NCBI GenBank assembly: GCA_029266795.1
Contig: JAQSWE010000195.1
Coordinates: forward strand, 1 to 5,251
DNA: 5,251 nt
Source: Alphaproteobacteria bacterium
Lineage (GTDB): Bacteria; Pseudomonadota; Alphaproteobacteria; Micavibrionales; UBA2020
Reading direction: 5' to 3'
Shown here: piece by piece, positions 4,191-5,251 of the stretch
Numbering within the stretch: the stretch's first letter is position 1
Layout of the letters: every line of letters begins with the position of its first letter
Made by a program: the position numbers and the translations under genes
The notes under the pieces: generated by a model
Seen by the model: the letters and a program-made list of their open reading frames with translations, nothing else
The model's database searches: none
What the model was told of the DNA's origin: nothing

Positions 4191-5251
4191 ATGACAGGTC
4201 TCATCTCGCATCCCGTATCTTCCCTGAAGGGCGTCGCGCGCGCGCCGGGGGATAAATCCATTTCGCACCGCTCGCTGATGTTCGGCGCGCTCAGCGAAGG
4301 GGAAACCGTTATTTCCGGCCTGCTGAACGGCGAAGATGTGTTGCATACCGGGCAAGCTCTTTCCGCCATGGGCGCAGAAATCCATGCGCCCGCCGAACAG
4401 GGCGGCATCTGGCGCGTGAAGGGCATAGGTGCCAGCGGCCTGAAATCGCCGCGCAATACCGTATACCTTGGCAACAGCGGCACATCGACCCGCCTGTTGA
4501 TGGGCGTGGTGGGCGGCTATCCCATCCATGCGACATTCACGGGCGACGCGTCCTTGAGCAAGCGCCCCATGGGCCGCGTCATCAAACCACTGGCGCAGAT
4601 GGGCGTGCAGTTCGAGGCATCGGCCGGCGACATGCTGCCCCTGAAAATCATCGGCAGCGCGAAGCTTGCCCCCATCGAATACACGCTGCCCGTCGCATCG
4701 GCCCAGGTGAAATCCGCCATCCTGTTTGCAGGCCTGCACGCGGAAGGCGTCACCACGGTCATCGAGCCCGAACCGACGCGCGACCATACCGAGCGCATGC
4801 TGCGCTTCTTCGGCGCGACGATTGAATCGAAAATGGAGAACGGCGCGAATGTCATCCGCCTGACCGGGTTCCCCACGCTGAAGGGCCAGCCCGTCACCGT
4901 GCCGTCCGATCCGTCATCGGCCGCCTTCCTGACCGTCGCCGCACTCATTACCAAAGATTCCGACGTGCTGATCCCGGGCGTTTCGATCAACCCGCTGCGC
5001 GCCGGTATTTACGACACGCTGATCGAGATGGGCGGCGATATCACGTTTGAAAACAAGCGCGATATGTCGGGCGAACCCGTCGCCGATATCCGCGTCAAAT
5101 CCAGCGCGCTGAAAGGCGTCACCGTACCGAAAGCGCGCGTGCCGTCGATGATCGACGAATTCCCGATCCTGTCGGTCGCCGCATCTTTTGCGGAGGGCAA
5201 AACATATATGTCCGACCTGAAAGAACTGCGCGTGAAGGAAAGCGACCGGCT
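4191..5251 (+). CDS. aroA: 3-phosphoshikimate 1-carboxyvinyltransferase (EPSP synthase), incomplete at the right edge
   Basis: Catalyses the sixth step of the shikimate pathway in the cytoplasm, joining phosphoenolpyruvate to shikimate-3-phosphate. 353 complete codons are present, roughly four fifths of a usual 430-450 residue enzyme; the frame is open to the window edge. Visible motifs: GDKSISHRS (20-28) with Lys22 and Arg27; LGNSGTSTR (93-101); SKRPMGR (123-129) with Arg125; SAQVK (170-174), which binds shikimate-3-phosphate; TRDHTE (196-201); SMIDEFPIL (319-327) with catalytic Asp322; and KESDR (349-353) with Glu350 and Arg353. The overall pattern resembles the class II enzymes typified by Agrobacterium CP4, but Gly97 stands where CP4 has Ala100. 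The start is secure: an in-frame TAG at 4179-4181 precedes the ATG, with no other start codon between. There is no good Shine-Dalgarno sequence in the C-rich leader. It lies 39 bp after the GGDEF-EAL stop with no terminator seen between, so readthrough is plausible. Confidence 0.96.
   Translation, partial: MTGLISHPVSSLKGVARAPGDKSISHRSLMFGALSEGETVISGLLNGEDVLHTGQALSAMGAEIHAPAEQGGIWRVKGIGASGLKSPRNTVYLGNSGTSTRLLMGVVGGYPIHATFTGDASLSKRPMGRVIKPLAQMGVQFEASAGDMLPLKIIGSAKLAPIEYTLPVASAQVKSAILFAGLHAEGVTTVIEPEPTRDHTERMLRFFGATIESKMENGANVIRLTGFPTLKGQPVTVPSDPSSAAFLTVAALITKDSDVLIPGVSINPLRAGIYDTLIEMGGDITFENKRDMSGEPVADIRVKSSALKGVTVPKARVPSMIDEFPILSVAASFAEGKTYMSDLKELRVKESDR

Noticed and set aside
3456..4787. Minus-strand open frame of 443 codons spanning the EAL region and aroA
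   Set aside because: It runs antisense across two well-identified genes and their spacer, has low-complexity composition, and lacks a recognisable domain. It is typical of high-GC shadow frames.

Overview
The window looks like chromosomal DNA of an alphaproteobacterium. It is GC-rich with strongly GC-biased third codon positions, and the dihydroorotase and EPSP synthase both read like the alphaproteobacterial versions of those families. Genus cannot be told from the sequence. There is no sign of a mobile element, phage, CRISPR array or structural RNA gene.

Layout. The left edge (1-342) is read leftwards: a small Smr-like protein (342 to 34), followed 4 bases downstream by what appears to be the first ten codons of cysS (cysteinyl-tRNA synthetase), cut by the window edge. 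A 63-bp divergent spacer (343-405) separates this pair from the rightward genes. On the plus strand come a dihydroorotase-type amidohydrolase (406-1809), a membrane-anchored HAMP-GGDEF-EAL protein (about 1974-4151), and aroA (EPSP synthase, 4191 to the right edge, incomplete).

The AT-rich spacer 1810-1973 is the most structured non-coding part. It holds a perfect 11-bp inverted repeat just after the dihydroorotase stop, a tandem 7-bp repeat, and two further 7-bp dyads leading to a TTG start for the GGDEF-EAL gene. The spacer between that gene and aroA is only 39 bp, with no terminator seen, so aroA may be read from the upstream promoter.

Function. The dihydroorotase-like enzyme (pyrimidine synthesis) and AroA (shikimate pathway) are housekeeping enzymes. 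The GGDEF-EAL protein is a signalling enzyme: its GGDEF signature is degraded to SADEF, while every EAL catalytic residue I can place is present, so it most likely breaks down cyclic di-GMP under control of an unrecognised extracytoplasmic domain. The genes share no obvious pathway. I found no clearly new system. The points most worth a second look are the degenerate Smr fold, the altered metal site of the dihydroorotase, the SADEF/EVL architecture, and the structured leader before the TTG start.
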